From: Tanypteryx hageni
Taxonomy: Eukaryota > Arthropoda > Insecta > Odonata > Petaluridae
Direction of reading: 5' to 3'
Length of the DNA stretch: 64,000 nt
Assembly: GCA_028673005.1 (NCBI GenBank)
Contig: CM054113.1
Location: 68,801,850 to 68,865,849 of the forward strand
Shown here in pieces: positions 42,841-54,049 of this stretch. The position numbers and the translations under genes were made by a program. The notes beneath the pieces were generated by a model. The model was not told where the DNA came from. It made no database searches and saw only the letters and a program-made list of their open reading frames with translations. Numbering within the stretch: position 1 is the first letter of the stretch; each line of letters starts with the position of its first letter.

Positions 42841-45550
42841 CAATACCTAAAACCATGTTCGTCATATCCATTAATAATGTTAATTGGAGATTTTAGCCAT
42901 AATGCGAGATCGATAAATTCTCCACTGAACTTGAATTACCACCAATATTAATTTAACATAGAGTTGATTGGTGCTTTTACTTAGGATAAAACCGACGTTA
43001 CAATCCTATAAGTGGCACCAAGCTTGACAACGACATCTCCATGAATACGCGCCAAAAACTTCCGATATAACGCATTTCGATAAAAACCGCGCGATTACGC
43101 TCAGCGCGGCAGTTATCCCACGAACGACCGTACCGGGTCAAGCGAGGTAAGCCTGCAAGTGTGATTGATTGCATAAAAAAGACGTATTAACCAATAACAA
43201 ACAGGAACTTTCTCTCCGACAAGAGAGGAAGGCTCGGCGAAAATAGTGCCATAAAAAGTAGCGTCCTCTCTCTATCACCCTTGTCTCTCGATTCCACCTC
43301 CACCGCTGCTGGGGGAACACGCACGCTAGAAGCACGCACGCACAAAAACCGAACACCCTTGGGACGATTAAACGGATAAGAAAAAATAAAATAAAATGGA
43401 AGGCCCCTCGTGGCCTTGAAAGTTTCATCCACCCTTCCCTCCCCACCCTCCTTCCTCCGCCCCATCCTCCCACTCCCGACGAGTTAGTCACCGCGCAATC
43501 CTGCTTCGCTTCGCTATGCGGGCAGAGAGAAAGAAAGTGTGTGAGAGAGAGAAAGAAAGTGTGTGAGAGAGAGAAAGAGGGAGAATAGAAAGAGGCCCTC
43601 ATAAGTTAAGCGGATACCAGAGGGAAGAGTTACGGAGTACATGGGGGATGATGCATGGAGGGAACGTTTTAAGATCCACGCCCACGCGTGATGTTGAGGG
43701 GTCCGGAGATGTTCTCACGGAGCGCTTTTTCCTCTACAAAGATCGATAGGGTAGCAATAACATTATACTAAAATCCACGCCCGGAGACGGGATTTATCGA
43801 ATATAAGTCCGGATTTTTATTTTTTTCGAACGAAGTGATTTTTTTAAAAGGGAGGGATATAAATTTATTGGGACGAAGGGTTCACGAAGAACACCGAAGC
43901 CACGATCGGTGAAAGCGGATGAAGAAAGGTTATTATGACCTTTTGGATTAGATTGTTTTAGATATTTAAACGCTGCTCCCATTTTGGACCTTTGAAATTC
44001 TCGCTTGCGGAATGGGAACAGCGGAAGAGATATTTCCCGAGTTGACTGTAATTAATAACACAGGATAAAAATGAACGAAAGATGCTAATGCCGAGTTTAA
44101 TATTGTTCGAAGACCTTGAGAAAAATGTAAGCGTGGATTAGAAACTCATGTTATATATCGGTATAAGGAGAACAAAGAATTTAACTAATTAGGAATTCCT
44201 GCATATACGAAGAGTACATGTGTTTTGGTGTAGGCGAAATAAATAATTTGGAAAATTTTTTTCGGCTAATGTTTCTATAAAAGTCTCTCACGTTAAGCAT
44301 TTCATCAAGGATGCAGTCGTAATTGATAAATTAGCTAAAAACCCACTTCTTTATACTGCTCTGCCATTAATCACATTCATAGATGGCAGGGGCTTGTACT
44401 AAAACTACACCCGACCGAAAACATTCTCGACCACACACTTGAGAGGAGAAAAATTCTGTTAACGGCTACCATGGAGCTATCAAAGCAAGTTAGCTGTCAC
44501 CTTATGATCCCTAATATACCTAAAGAACCTTATACTTTATCCTAGACAGGCGACAAAATATTCGGCAATCGTTTCTCTAAGTTTTCTCGTGAAATTAAAA
44601 ACTGTAAACGACAAGAAATATTTACATCATTTTTGCACTAGTAGTTCGGGCAATTTTTTCCGGCTTAATATTTTAAGTAATGAAGCGAAAATTCGTTTTG
44701 TTCATAAGATCAAAGTGTGACAATCTCACGTTTAAACTAGATAAAATTTCCGAATATGACATGTAGCCAAATCGCGCGCAAAATTCGAGATTAATAGATA
44801 CGTTTCCAGTTAATCACCGCGTCCATAAAAACCCTACTATAAATGTATTCCCTTCCAACAGCCCCAGTTCACTGCGTCAAAGTGATAACTTGTCCGCCAA
44901 AAGTGAAAGAAGTTATCCCTGGAGAATTATTGCAGCGTTAAGCGCAGATGCACTGCGCAGCGAATACGCGAATCCTGATGACTACCGCTATTTGTTCGCG
45001 CGTATTTCTCAGCCTTCGACGAACCCGAAGAGTGATCGCTTCGCAGATTGGTGACAATAACAAACGACGCGGCCAAATTGAAAATTAGAGCGATTGCGCG
45101 CAATGAAACGTTTCGTCACCGGTGATGATGGGTGAGAAAGAGAGGAGGAAAACGGGCACATCTTGATTTTCAGCATTCTCACTCCGTTCACCTGTAGGGG
45201 TGGGAAAGAGAGAGAGATTGTGTAAAGGGGGGTGGAAAGGGCTTTTCGGATTTTCATGCACCGATGGATCCTCGGGTCGCAGCGAGGTCCTCCCATAGAG
45301 CACGCCGAGGGAATGCAATGCGCAATTCACCGGTGCAATTGGTTGGAAAAGGAAAGGGAGATTTTTATTAAGGTCGCCGAGATAATGAGAGGCAGGATAG
45401 AGAAACACAAGATGGAAATATTGCCGAACTAAGGCGACATATTTTCCGAGGGTTACCGTAATGCATTTCTTTTCTCCATTTTTTCCCCTGGATTGAGAAT
45501 TTTGACAATCAAAAGATATTCAACAGCATACAAGCCATACACTCAGGGTG
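42841..45550. other. Spacer, no gene recognised
   Basis: A GA-rich patch at 43,525-43,580 contains AGAAAGAAAGTGTGTGAGAG twice in tandem. CpG-rich stretches lie at 43,030-43,140 and 44,960-45,400. ORFs up to 154 codons overlap GA-tract complements or each other. GATGGCAGGGGCTTGTACT at about 44,383 faintly resembles the LINE 3'UTR. Confidence 0.4.
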
Positions 45551-45600
45551 TTCCAAAAGTAACGCTACAGCTTCAACTTTATTTTTAATAAATAATATTG
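45542..45600 (+). mobile_element. Possible mariner-like terminus
   Basis: CTCAGGGTGTTCCAAAAGTA followed by ACGCTACAGC resembles a mariner-type terminal repeat (CAGGGTGTYCCAAAAGT). No partner terminus or transposase was found nearby. Confidence 0.3.
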
Positions 45601-47221
45601 ATGATTGTTTGGCCACATTCTATTTCTGATCGTTTATTATCATTATAACATATGCCCTCAGTTAAAGCGGGCGTAAACGTACTCAAATAAACATTTATTA
45701 TTTTTAATTTTTCGCTTTAAAGGCTCCTGAAACTTACAAGGGAAGCACGTATTGTCTTGAGGAAGTGGCATAAGGACGCGGTTAGGGATTTATAAAACGA
45801 ACTATGACATTAGTGGAAAATACTGAAAAAAACTGGATTCATAATTTTTAAGAACGAGAAGTTCCAACATTTCATGGCTGATCAACTTGAACAATGTGGT
45901 TCAATTAACTTTCTCCGCGCCACATTCACATCTAACGAATTAAATTTTTTATGGATAACACTAGGAATTTGTGATTATATTATCATTAAACAATGAATCA
46001 AGGAAAGAGAAAACGCAACTTGAGCATATATTAACGATTAATGTTTAAAAGATTCAATCGGATAGCGTGATGAATCATAATGACATGTTCATGCATTGAA
46101 ATACTGAACAATGTCCTCATGATCTATTTTCAAAAGAAAAAATATCAGTCAAAACATTTCGGCAGAGTAAGAAAAGAATAATTGTATGGATGGATATTTT
46201 TTTCAAAAGTAGATCTGTATTTTTGGTTACATTGGAAGACAAAAGAATTTTTCTATTCAAGAAATCGACAATAAATCTTTCAAGGGAACGCAAGATGGCG
46301 AATTGAAAGACGTGAATGAGAGGCCGTAGGTTATAAATATCAAAAGGAGCAGCATCACCCTTTCAACGGCAATAACTCGCACCTCGTAACAGAAGGGTAG
46401 CTAAATGGCGCCACCGTTCAAGGTTTCATCAGAGGCGGACTTGTTACTTTAGCTGGAACCTTACGTAAATAGGATGGGGTAAAATGGATCAAGGGGCCAC
46501 CCACTAAACAAGAGTTGTCATTCCCTCTTACACCTCTTCATTCGACACCCATAAATAACCTTTTGAACTGCTTCAACAGTGCGAGATAAGAAACATGACG
46601 AAGCCTCCCGCGCATTGAAGGTTCGGGTTTTCACCTACTAGTAGTTTCCACCCATGCCGCCAGAGGACCCCTCAGCACAATCGGTTGGGCGCAAATCTAA
46701 CGCCGCGCAAGGGCGCAAGTGGACTATTTATGCGTTACTTTTCGGGCATTCAGGCTTGAATAGGAATATCACCAAAAACTGCGAGACGTTAGCAAAATGT
46801 GGGATATTGCAGCTAATAGATTAATTGCGAAAGGAAGAGTAACTTAGAAAAATATTAAGCGAATGCTAAAATAGTTTTTATTCTGATTTCTAAGAAAGCG
46901 TAAATTACGACAACAAAAAATTTCTAAGCTGTTCGACAAAATATTGATTAACGCGATCGGAACATTTATTAGGAAATTATATTTGGAAATTTTGTTATTA
47001 TAGGAAAGATATCTCGTGTTCGTATTAATCAAGCCTGACAAAACAAGCATGCTATTTCGTGACATTAGGATGAGCTTTTAATTTTTTTATCGTCTATGCT
47101 TGTATTTTCAATCAAAATCTTGGAAATGAAAAATAAGAAGTAAATCACCGAGTGATGTTAATATAATTTTTCTTTCTCGAGTCAGAATCATATTCGATAC
47201 GTAAACGAAAGCCTGTAGGAT
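45601..47221. other. AT-rich spacer, nothing recognised
   Basis: No gene or bounded repeat was recognised. Confidence 0.4.
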
Positions 47222-47446
47222 TAAAGTGCGTTTCACCGAAGGTAGATTCTAAATAAAAACTACTTTCGGCGAATCACCGCTGAAGACGTCTGCATTGCAG
47301 CCGAAATGCCCATCTGGTTTTTTGTAAACTTGTTATGGCGATTGGAGATGTCCAAGATAAGTCCTTATTTATTTCAATTTTTGATACAAGCATATTTTTT
47401 ATTTCTTTTCAGCCATAAGGCGAGCTCGATAATTCTCTAGCGAATC
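47222..47446 (+). repeat. Palindromic hammerhead-like repeat, copy 4 (centre and right arm)
   Basis: The centre is a dyad: CACCGAAGGTAG against CTACTTTCGGCGAATCACC. It is followed by an intact hammerhead-like core (47,280-47,314). The arm flank CTTGTTATGGCGATTGGAGA leads to AAGATAAGTCCTTATTT and TTTCAATTTTT. The module TTTTCAGCCATAAGGCGAGC ends the copy near 47,440. The left arm is not recognisable. Confidence 0.6.
47270..47325 (+). ncRNA. Hammerhead-ribozyme-like motif, intact core (copy 4)
   Basis: From 47,280 the order is CTGAAGA, hairpin GTCTGC-ATT-GCAGCC with one mismatch, GAAA, TGCCCATC, then TGGTTTTTT. Stem I can form between ACCG just before the core and TGGT just after the cleavage site (three Watson-Crick pairs plus one wobble), followed by an internal loop. 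All core residues (CTGANGA, GAAA, UH) are kept. Stem III is minimal, an A-U and U-A pair closing a tetraloop. This is typical of short-stem-III hammerheads that work as dimers (established knowledge). Function here is inference. Confidence 0.5.
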
Positions 47447-48170
47447 AAAAATGATGGAATAAAGAAAGCGAGATTCTGTAAAACTCGATCTAATTTTTCT
47501 AGGAAATAAAAAGTTTTCATTCAGATGACATCATTTCGTGACTCCTCTCGCTATAAAAGCGATTATCGCGCCAATTTGTGAATAACGACGCAGCCCAAGC
47601 TCATTTCGTGCGAACTTTCTCGGGCGAATTTTTGATCGGATCAGTTACCTCCAAACTTAACTCCAGCGAGTTTTAAGGCGTTTAAAAGCCATCAGAGGCC
47701 GTAAATCACGAGTTGTCAGAAGGCGTATCGAAGATGACGGATGCCGAAAAGGAAACGATACGTCCACCTGGAATGCGATTTTCCATTCAGTCCGTCCCGC
47801 TTCATTAACACGAACGCTTGCATTATCACCTTCGAATTACGCGCGGAGAAACTTTCTCCGCCTCACCCCCCACTCCACCCATCCCTCTTATAAGGGACCG
47901 CCAACGCTGCTCATTCGAGCCTTATCTAGGTGTTAACTAATCGGTCAACTAGGCCAAGGCTCATATTCCTTACATGCATCACACCTCTCCTGTATATTGG
48001 TTAGTGGAACTTGGGAAAAAATGGAAAACCGTTAAGAAACTATTTAGTCTCCTCATTTTCGCAAAGCGATTAAGGTAATTAATGGAGGGATTTTTTTACG
48101 GAGAAACTATAAAAAATATTCGACAGAAGATTTTCGGTTATTCGAAGGAATTTTTCCCGATAACATTCCT
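47447..48170. other. Spacer, no gene recognised
   Basis: Nothing recognised except a short C-rich patch at 47,865-47,890. Confidence 0.4.
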
Positions 48171-48175
48171 TAGGG

Positions 48176-48715
48176 CAGGAATGGGCCGCAGTTTTTTAAC
48201 GAGGGAAAGAACTGGAACGATAAACTCTAACTAGAAGATTGGACGCCTGTTTTGTAATTAAAAATAGAAAATGTGCTTTACTGTAATTCGGTAATTATGA
48301 AAAAAATAGTCCCCTTTACGTTAAAATAAAGCATATATTTATGGAATCCCAGTGAATTCACTTGAGGTGAAAATTAACTATCGGACCGCAGTTAGAAACA
48401 GAAAGGGCCGCATGCGGCCCGCGGACTGCCTGTTTGACATGCCTGTGCTAGATCATTTTATTCATTTCGCGGAGCTATGATGAAAAAGTGATCCGTAAAA
48501 TTTAACGCATAAATTCCTGTTTTTAAAATTATAATTACGAAACGTTTAATATCGAAATGATATCCATAGAAACCATTTTAGACTTGATTTTCACTTTTAT
48601 GATACCTCAACATCTCTAGTTAACCCGATTTAAACATGAATCCGGCCCGCCAAAGCATTGACAACTTTCAATGCAGCCCGCCATGTTGATAAGTTTGCGC
48701 ACCCCTACTTTACGG
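48176..48715. mobile_element. Degenerate hAT-type MITE fragments
   Basis: GGGCCGCATGCGGCCCGCGG at about 48,404 and GACTGCCTGTTTGACATGCC then TG at about 48,424 are typical subterminal and terminal words of non-autonomous hAT elements. A second end reads AAGTTTGCGCACCCCTACT near 48,690, with CGGCCCGCC and GCAGCCCGCC upstream. Boundaries and TSDs could not be set, so two overlapping or nested pieces are likely. Confidence 0.45.
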
Positions 48716-48847
48716 TGTAATTAAAAAATTCTGTTTATCGAATTTCCAAAACTCTTGCTTATTTTATCTTACTGTTAGGTTGTAGTTGTGGAAATTGACG
48801 TAAAATCATAGGATGAAAAATAAGTGAAGTAACACATGCACCGAAGT

Positions 48848-49153
48848 GGCTTATTCATGGGCGGCCCGAGGAATTTTGGCGCCCCGGGCGAGATAGCACT
48901 CCAGCGCCCCCCTCCGTTAATGTTTGTTGATATATGTACTAAGTACATGTAAATTTATTCATCGCTCTGTAAAAATTATTGATAATGAAACATTAAAAGG
49001 AATGCCATCAAGATTCCAGCCTGTTGGTATCCAATATGTATTCACTTTCAAGTAATGCATAGATATAGGATCGGGATAGCGCCCCCAAAATTTTGGCGCC
49101 CCGGGCAGCCGCCCGGTTCGCCCGTAACTCGGGCCGGCCCAGGGCTTATTCAT
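48848..49153 (+). mobile_element. CCCGGGCG-family hAT MITE with flanking duplication
   Basis: GGGCGGCCCGAGGAATTTTG starts the element and CTCGGGCCGGCCCAG ends it. The 11-bp string GGCTTATTCAT occurs at both boundaries (48,848-48,858 and 49,143-49,153). The 8-bp TSD therefore lies within it, though its exact phase is ambiguous. It is roughly 85-90 percent similar by eye to the 19.56-kb copy. Confidence 0.8.
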
Positions 49154-50279
49154 GTTAAAAATAAAACACATAAGTTTTTACGTAAAATTCAGTTTATGAT
49201 GGGACGATTCAACTCCAAAACTAAACAAGATTCTCGACATTGGAGCAAAAAACGCTTAATTACAATCAGCAATGTAAAATAAAGGAAGGCAAGCGTGGAA
49301 GATTATGGATGAAAAAACTCTAAAAATACAACTGATCGCCTCAGCGAGGGAAGGTTTCCGCAAGCTGTGGTTACACGCTCCAGTGAAAAGAACGAGATTA
49401 GTTTCTGCGCGGGCGAAGTGCGTCAAATTGGATAATGGCGCCCTCTCCGCAGAGCATGAAATATTGAAGAAATGGAAAGGATATTTGGTGGACGGCACCG
49501 AAGCGACTCTTTCGGATGAATCATGCGGGCTAGGAACAAAAAGAGCGAAGACCGAAACGCTCATCGACGGGGGGGAAGAAGGAACAATTACAATCCGGAG
49601 AGGGAAGAGAGAAAAAACGCGCAAGAGATTTCTTTAGCGCGCCCTGATGTGCCGCAACCCGCGCGGCACGAAAGAAAGGGCCGCGTGGCTCTATCTGCTG
49701 CGCTTTCAGAGAACTACTTCCAACGAACATGGAAGTATGCCGAGCGTCTCATAGGTAGCGCCACGAAGCAAGAATAGGATTAAATTGCATAAGAGAGAAG
49801 ATAGGTATGTTCCAAATACGCTGCACTTTGAATAACGTTTTCTGTGGATAGAGATTATTATATTTTATTATCTAAGTGCTCAAAAACCGAGATAATAATT
49901 TTATACGCACATTGGCCATCAAAGTTTTCATTTAAATCCTCAAAAACGTACGATATTTTACAAGATTAAAACTATTTTAATTTTGATTCTTGAACGAGAA
50001 TTGAGAACATGTTTAGTAAATACTTTGGAATATATTTTTAAAACGCTCGATTCAAATCAATAAATATCGCGTATAAAAACTCAAATTAGAGCACAAAATT
50101 GCTATACGTTATAAGATTAAAAACAAAGTAATCCTCTCTTACGTTGCGCTCTGTAAATATTCGTATTACAGACATTCAAAATCGTTACCCGGACGTTAAT
50201 GAAGAGATGAATACATAAACACATAAGAAATCAAACCATAGAGTCTAAGAATAATCACCATGGGTGAAATATATATAAA
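49154..50279. other. Spacer with an unassigned ORF
   Basis: Two antiparallel ORFs cross 49,256-49,637 (122 codons minus, 110 codons plus). The plus-strand one is lysine/glutamate-rich without a recognisable domain. The remainder is AT-rich. Confidence 0.35.
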
Positions 50280-50362
50280 AGGTTAATCTAAGGAGTTCGC
50301 GACGAGAAATAAGTTAGCTCAAGGGGTTCGCGAAGTGAAGAAGATTGGGAACCGCTGCTGTG
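50280..50362 (+). mobile_element. Right end of a hAT-type MITE
   Basis: GGGGTTCGCGAAGTGAAGAA then GATTGGGAACCGCTGCTG, reversed CAGCAGCGGTTCCCAATC, is a hAT terminus of the type seen at 12.8 kb. The subterminal words GGAGTTCGCGACGAGAAATAA and GGGGTTCGCGAAGTGAAGAA are a short tandem duplication. The left end was not found. Confidence 0.4.
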
Positions 50363-51916
50363 GGACAATCGGGAATCATAACCAGAGCAAAGCAGAACAA
50401 ATCGGGGCGACATCACGGCAAGGAAAGTCTGGTAGTCATTACCAAGAGGTCTCCGCGCTGGTCATTTTATCCTGGGTCCCGCAACCATCCAGGGACGGCC
50501 CTGATCGTAATAGGAGAGTCAAACTTGCAAGTGAAAACTCTGTCTTGCATTGCACCATCTGCCATCCACCCAGTTTGAAAAATTTGCAATGATAACACGT
50601 AAATGTATTAAAGATCCTTCTTTTCCCTTTTAGTATCAGCGTAATACAGTGAGAGCGCTCCATTCTCTTATCCGTGCTCGAAAACAAATCAATTCCCCTG
50701 TGCGTTATTTTTACACGGGGCGACTTGAATGAATCAAGTCGCTTCTTTTTTCCCACGATCGTTTCAAAGCCAAGTGAAAAGGGAGTGCACCTCACGGAAG
50801 GAATGCGAATGGATTAATCGTTCCAAAGCGAACATAATTGCGTCTCCTGCTGGGAAAATTCCAGGACATTACCTTGGCGACTAATACCTGCTGCTTACCC
50901 TCTCGATGAGTCTTTCTCCTTATAGCTATTTACCTTTCCCTCGAATAACAAAGGAAAAGTGAAGGAGCTACAAGCGGTCCTAATGCGAAACACCGTTAGA
51001 GGGAGAGGGTTTAAGTGAGCTGACGGGATTTAGTAAACCTAAGCGTGCGATAAGATCCTGGCGAAGAACGGTTTCAAAAAGTCGTAAATGTTCAAGCTCT
51101 TCGCTGCATCCATAAAACGTTGGACAGAACCATTACGTGCGTTTCGATTACGAAATAGCCTCCTTCTGAGATGGCTCACCAGTTATAAGATCACGATTTT
51201 AAAGAAAAAGACGAAATACCATTGATGAAGGCTACGTACGATTCAGTGTTTTACTTGACCTTTTAAGGCTTCAAAGATTTGCCTTTATCATTTAATCGAC
51301 AAATGTCGTGAGCTTAGTTCAATAACTCATCTGTTGGCTAAATTTCTTCCTCTCCGGAAGAACCACTGATGGCGGTTAGGATGCATATGTTTCACTAGAT
51401 CGTTCTATCGCTAAAAGGGTGGTCTATAATGGTTAGATTTTTTTTAGTTTCAAACAAAAATATTTTGATTTGAATATTAATAATAAAGAAGGTAAATTTT
51501 GACATTTTCAATGAGAAAATTGAATTTGTACTTCATATGTACTATCTTATTACACCTCCCCAGCAAATGACTTGCCATAGTCCTAGCAGCGGGCGCGCCA
51601 AGGAATTTTATGAAGGGCGTCATGGCACCCGCGGGCGCCGGGTTGAGGGGCCCTGGTCTATATAATTGATTCGACAAAAGTCGTCGTAAACTAAGTTTAA
51701 TAACTCATCTGTCGGTTAAGTATCTTCCAAGAAATACCACCGATGGCGGCAGGGAGGCATACGTTTCACACGACCGTTTTCTGGCAAAAAGTAGGTTACC
51801 AGTAGCACCACCTCATAAAAAAAGACGCCAACTTCGTCCAATTATTCATCTGTCGGCTAAGCTTCTTTCACTGACTTCTCTCGGCTCATTTCAATCTCTA
51901 ATCCTTCCCAAACACT
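50363..51916. other. Spacer, possible LINE-tail fragment
   Basis: TTGCATTGCACCATCTGCCA then TCCACC at about 50,547-50,572 weakly resembles the LINE 3'UTR words (TGCACTGCACCCCCTGCC). A G/C-rich patch at 51,585-51,655 (GCGGGCGCGCC, CACCCGCGGGCGCC) may be a hAT end. AACTCATCTGTYGGYTAA recurs at about 51,325 and 51,701. No gene was recognised. Confidence 0.3.
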
Positions 51917-51945
51917 CACTCTCTCTCTCTCTCTCTCTCTCTCAA
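51917..51945 (+). repeat. (CT)n microsatellite
   Basis: Uninterrupted CT dinucleotides. Confidence 0.9.
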
Positions 51946-52472
51946 AAAAGAGGCATTTCGAATGCTTCACAAAAAACGCCTACGCCAGTCTTGGTTCGCT
52001 GGATTAGGCGCCGCAGGAATTTTTTTTCCCGAAAAGACCGTCCGTTCGGCGCCTCGCCCGTCTTTTCTCACTCTTTTTCCAATCGAAGATGTCCCTCTCG
52101 CATTCCTGCCACTGATAGTGCAGAGCGGTCCGAGAGTAGAAGGGAGGAGGAGGGGTTTAATGGTCGTGGAGGGAGAGAGAGGGAGAGAGATAAGGGATAA
52201 AGAGAGAGAGAACGTTGTTGGGTTCCGTTCGGGTGTCCTCTCGCAGGAATTTCCCACGCGTTCCCTCCGACCGAATGCGTGTGAGCCCACGGATGGAAAG
52301 AATAACGTATCGCGTTACGCGCTCACGACGTCCCTTGTACGTAGCGGTGCTTTTTTGAGCGCGATTTGACGCGGTGTGCGTGTGTGTGGCGCTATCTGCG
52401 GCGAGGGAGGAGGATCGCGGTTCACTTGTTTCGAACGAAGCCTAGCCGCGCAGATGCGTTTGAAGTCGGATT
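51946..52472. other. CpG-rich stretch, no gene recognised
   Basis: Three overlapping ORFs (107-135 codons) on both strands read a CpG-rich, partly GA-rich sequence without recognised motifs. It lies just downstream of the membrane-protein ORF on the minus strand. Confidence 0.4.
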
Positions 52473-52871
52473 TCAAAGGGATTCAACAGCATGTTTATCG
52501 CAGCCGCTTTCTCTACGCCATTGATGAATCCATGTATGCATAAACTTACATACGAGCGGAATATTTTTATTGAGTAACAACAAGGTGGAGAATATGATTA
52601 AACATCCGAAATACGCTCGAAGCGACAATGGAATGGTGAATGAAAGTGAAGGAACCTTATTGATACTGTGTTTGTAAATGCGCATTAATGCATAATTTTT
52701 TGATGAAATTACTAGGAGACAGAAAGACTCAACTATGACCTGAAAACCAAGAATCATTATTAACGTGAAACTTTTCATCGTGTAGTAAAAATAATCAAGT
52801 CCGATTCGATACGTAAATAAATTAATTACAAGAGCGTAGATAAAAGCCACTATTCCGGCAACTATCGCCAT
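52473..52871 (-). CDS. Candidate exon of a multi-pass membrane protein (possibly chemoreceptor-like)
   Basis: The minus-strand frame encodes 132 residues with three strongly hydrophobic stretches: about residues 2-19 (AIVAGIVAFIYALVINLF), 34-58 (FTLIMILGFQVIVESFCL onward) and 78-104 (including YFGCLIIFSTLLLLNKN). Short basic loops lie between them (KNYALMRIYKHSINK). This differs from the low-complexity ORFs nearby. A consensus donor GTAAGT begins at 52,549 on the minus strand, so the exon could end at 52,550 and the last about 25 residues would be intronic. An AG acceptor candidate (TTTTACTGTAG) precedes the Met, ending at 52,879, so the Met need not be the start. The size and spacing fit part of an insect gustatory-receptor-type protein, but no diagnostic motif is present. 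No further exon was found on either side, so a gene fragment, a pseudogene or chance are all possible. Confidence 0.35.
   Translation of the reverse strand: MAIVAGIVAFIYALVINLFTYRIGLDYFYYTMKSFTLIMILGFQVIVESFCLLVISSKNYALMRIYKHSINKVPSLSFTIPLSLRAYFGCLIIFSTLLLLNKNIPLVCKFMHTWIHQWRRESGCDKHAVESL
52549..52554 (-). promoter_or_regulatory. Candidate 5' splice donor
   Basis: GTAAGT on the minus strand, 52,554 being the genomic coordinate of the first base of the preceding exon codon context and 52,549 the donor G side. It is the strongest splice signal in the membrane-protein ORF. Confidence 0.3.
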
Positions 52872-53077
52872 TCGTTTGCTACAGTAAAATTTTGGTAATT
52901 ACACGATCGTGCGCAGCTAGAAATGTTGTGCCAAAGGTACTATGTTTTTCAGAATTTTAGGCCCAAAAGAGATGCAGGATCTAAATCTACCTTAATAAAT
53001 AAAAATACCGCTAAGACGTAAGCCCTTTCACAACAGGACATTTAGGCCTGTAAGCAAAAACTGCTACGGACATTTGG

Positions 53078-53141
53078 TCCATCACACCTGCCATCTACCA
53101 GTACGGTGAATTGCGGGGTAATAATGTACATGCACGCGTAA
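53078..53141 (+). mobile_element. LINE 3' tail, plus-strand copy
   Basis: GGTCCATCACACCTGCCATC, TACCAGTACGGTGAATTGCG and GGGTAATAATGTACATG follow the same order as the 8.34-kb LINE 3'UTR (GGTGCACTGCACCCCCTGCC, CCACC, GGTGACTTGCAGGGTATCATG). Only the last about 60 bp remain. Confidence 0.5.
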
Positions 53142-53378
53142 CAGTGCCGTAGCTAAAGTATGGCGAAGGTGGCATTTGCCATAGGCGCCGCTTGCAAAAT
53201 GCGCCCAACATTCCCGCAACGAATCGCAAACATTTATTTTTTCCATAAATATTTATTCCTCAAAAATTAAAGTTATTGTCTATGCCAATGTTATTATACT
53301 TTCCTAAAACGCAGGAAAGCAACGTTTTACATAATCGAGGTGTTGCCTTAGGCATCATATCTCCCAGGTACGTCACTG
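53142..53378. mobile_element. hAT-type MITE
   Basis: The start CAGTGCCGTAGCTAAAG and the end CCAGGTACGTCACTG are inverted (CAGTGACGTACCTGG when reversed). The flanks ACGCGTAA and AGGTGTAG agree at 5 of 8 positions, compatible with an aged TSD. It begins directly at the end of the LINE tail. Confidence 0.55.
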
Positions 53379-54049
53379 AGGTGTAGGATATGTATATCGG
53401 TAGAACAGAAGGTAGCGCATTTTCGATGCTTTTTTCTCGAATCTCCGTCGGCTCCTCGAGGATCCCAAACATAAACGTTGGATAGGACAATTCTCTCGTA
53501 AAATCCGTCACGAGTGAAAAACTGCGAACGATATATCGGAGGAGGAGTTAAACAAATTGCCGCGCCCGCGTGTCGCCACAAAGGTGAGCGCTCCCTAAGA
53601 CCGTTGGGAAACTGTCCCGTGCTGCGTCGCACGTTTTCGAGAGGCACGCGATAAAAATGTCCCTCTATAGAGCGTTACGATACGTACCAATCACGCGTGC
53701 ATCGGCCCGCGACACAGGCGGCTGGCTGCTTCAAGACGCGGGAAAAAAGCGGACTTTATACGTTCGACAGAGCAGCGTGATGTGAACGTGACTGTGGCAC
53801 TTTACTCCCCGAGTTATTACAGGAATCTTTGGGTCAAATTTGTCACCTATACGTTATTTCCTAATAGCCCATAAACTACGATAAAAATGAAACTAAAATC
53901 TACGCTTTTACGGACAAAAACACACACGCGCAAACATACTTCACCTTAACAATGAGGTACAAACGGAAACTATTCGAAAATTTTAGTAGCTTCTAGTTTC
54001 ATGAGTATGTGCATAGTTGTTCCTAGTGTCGCTATTGAGCATAGAGATA
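53379..54049. other. Spacer, no gene recognised
   Basis: CpG-rich at 53,500-53,780. The minus-strand ORFs here partly read the MITE. Confidence 0.4.

Noticed and set aside
43138..43602. 154-codon ORF on the minus strand
   Set aside because: The N-terminal Ser/Leu/Phe repeat reads the complement of a GA repeat and the rest shows no domain.
49305..49637. 110-codon ORF with acidic/basic composition
   Set aside because: No recognisable domain, and a 122-codon ORF overlaps on the other strand. Without conservation data I do not call it a gene.
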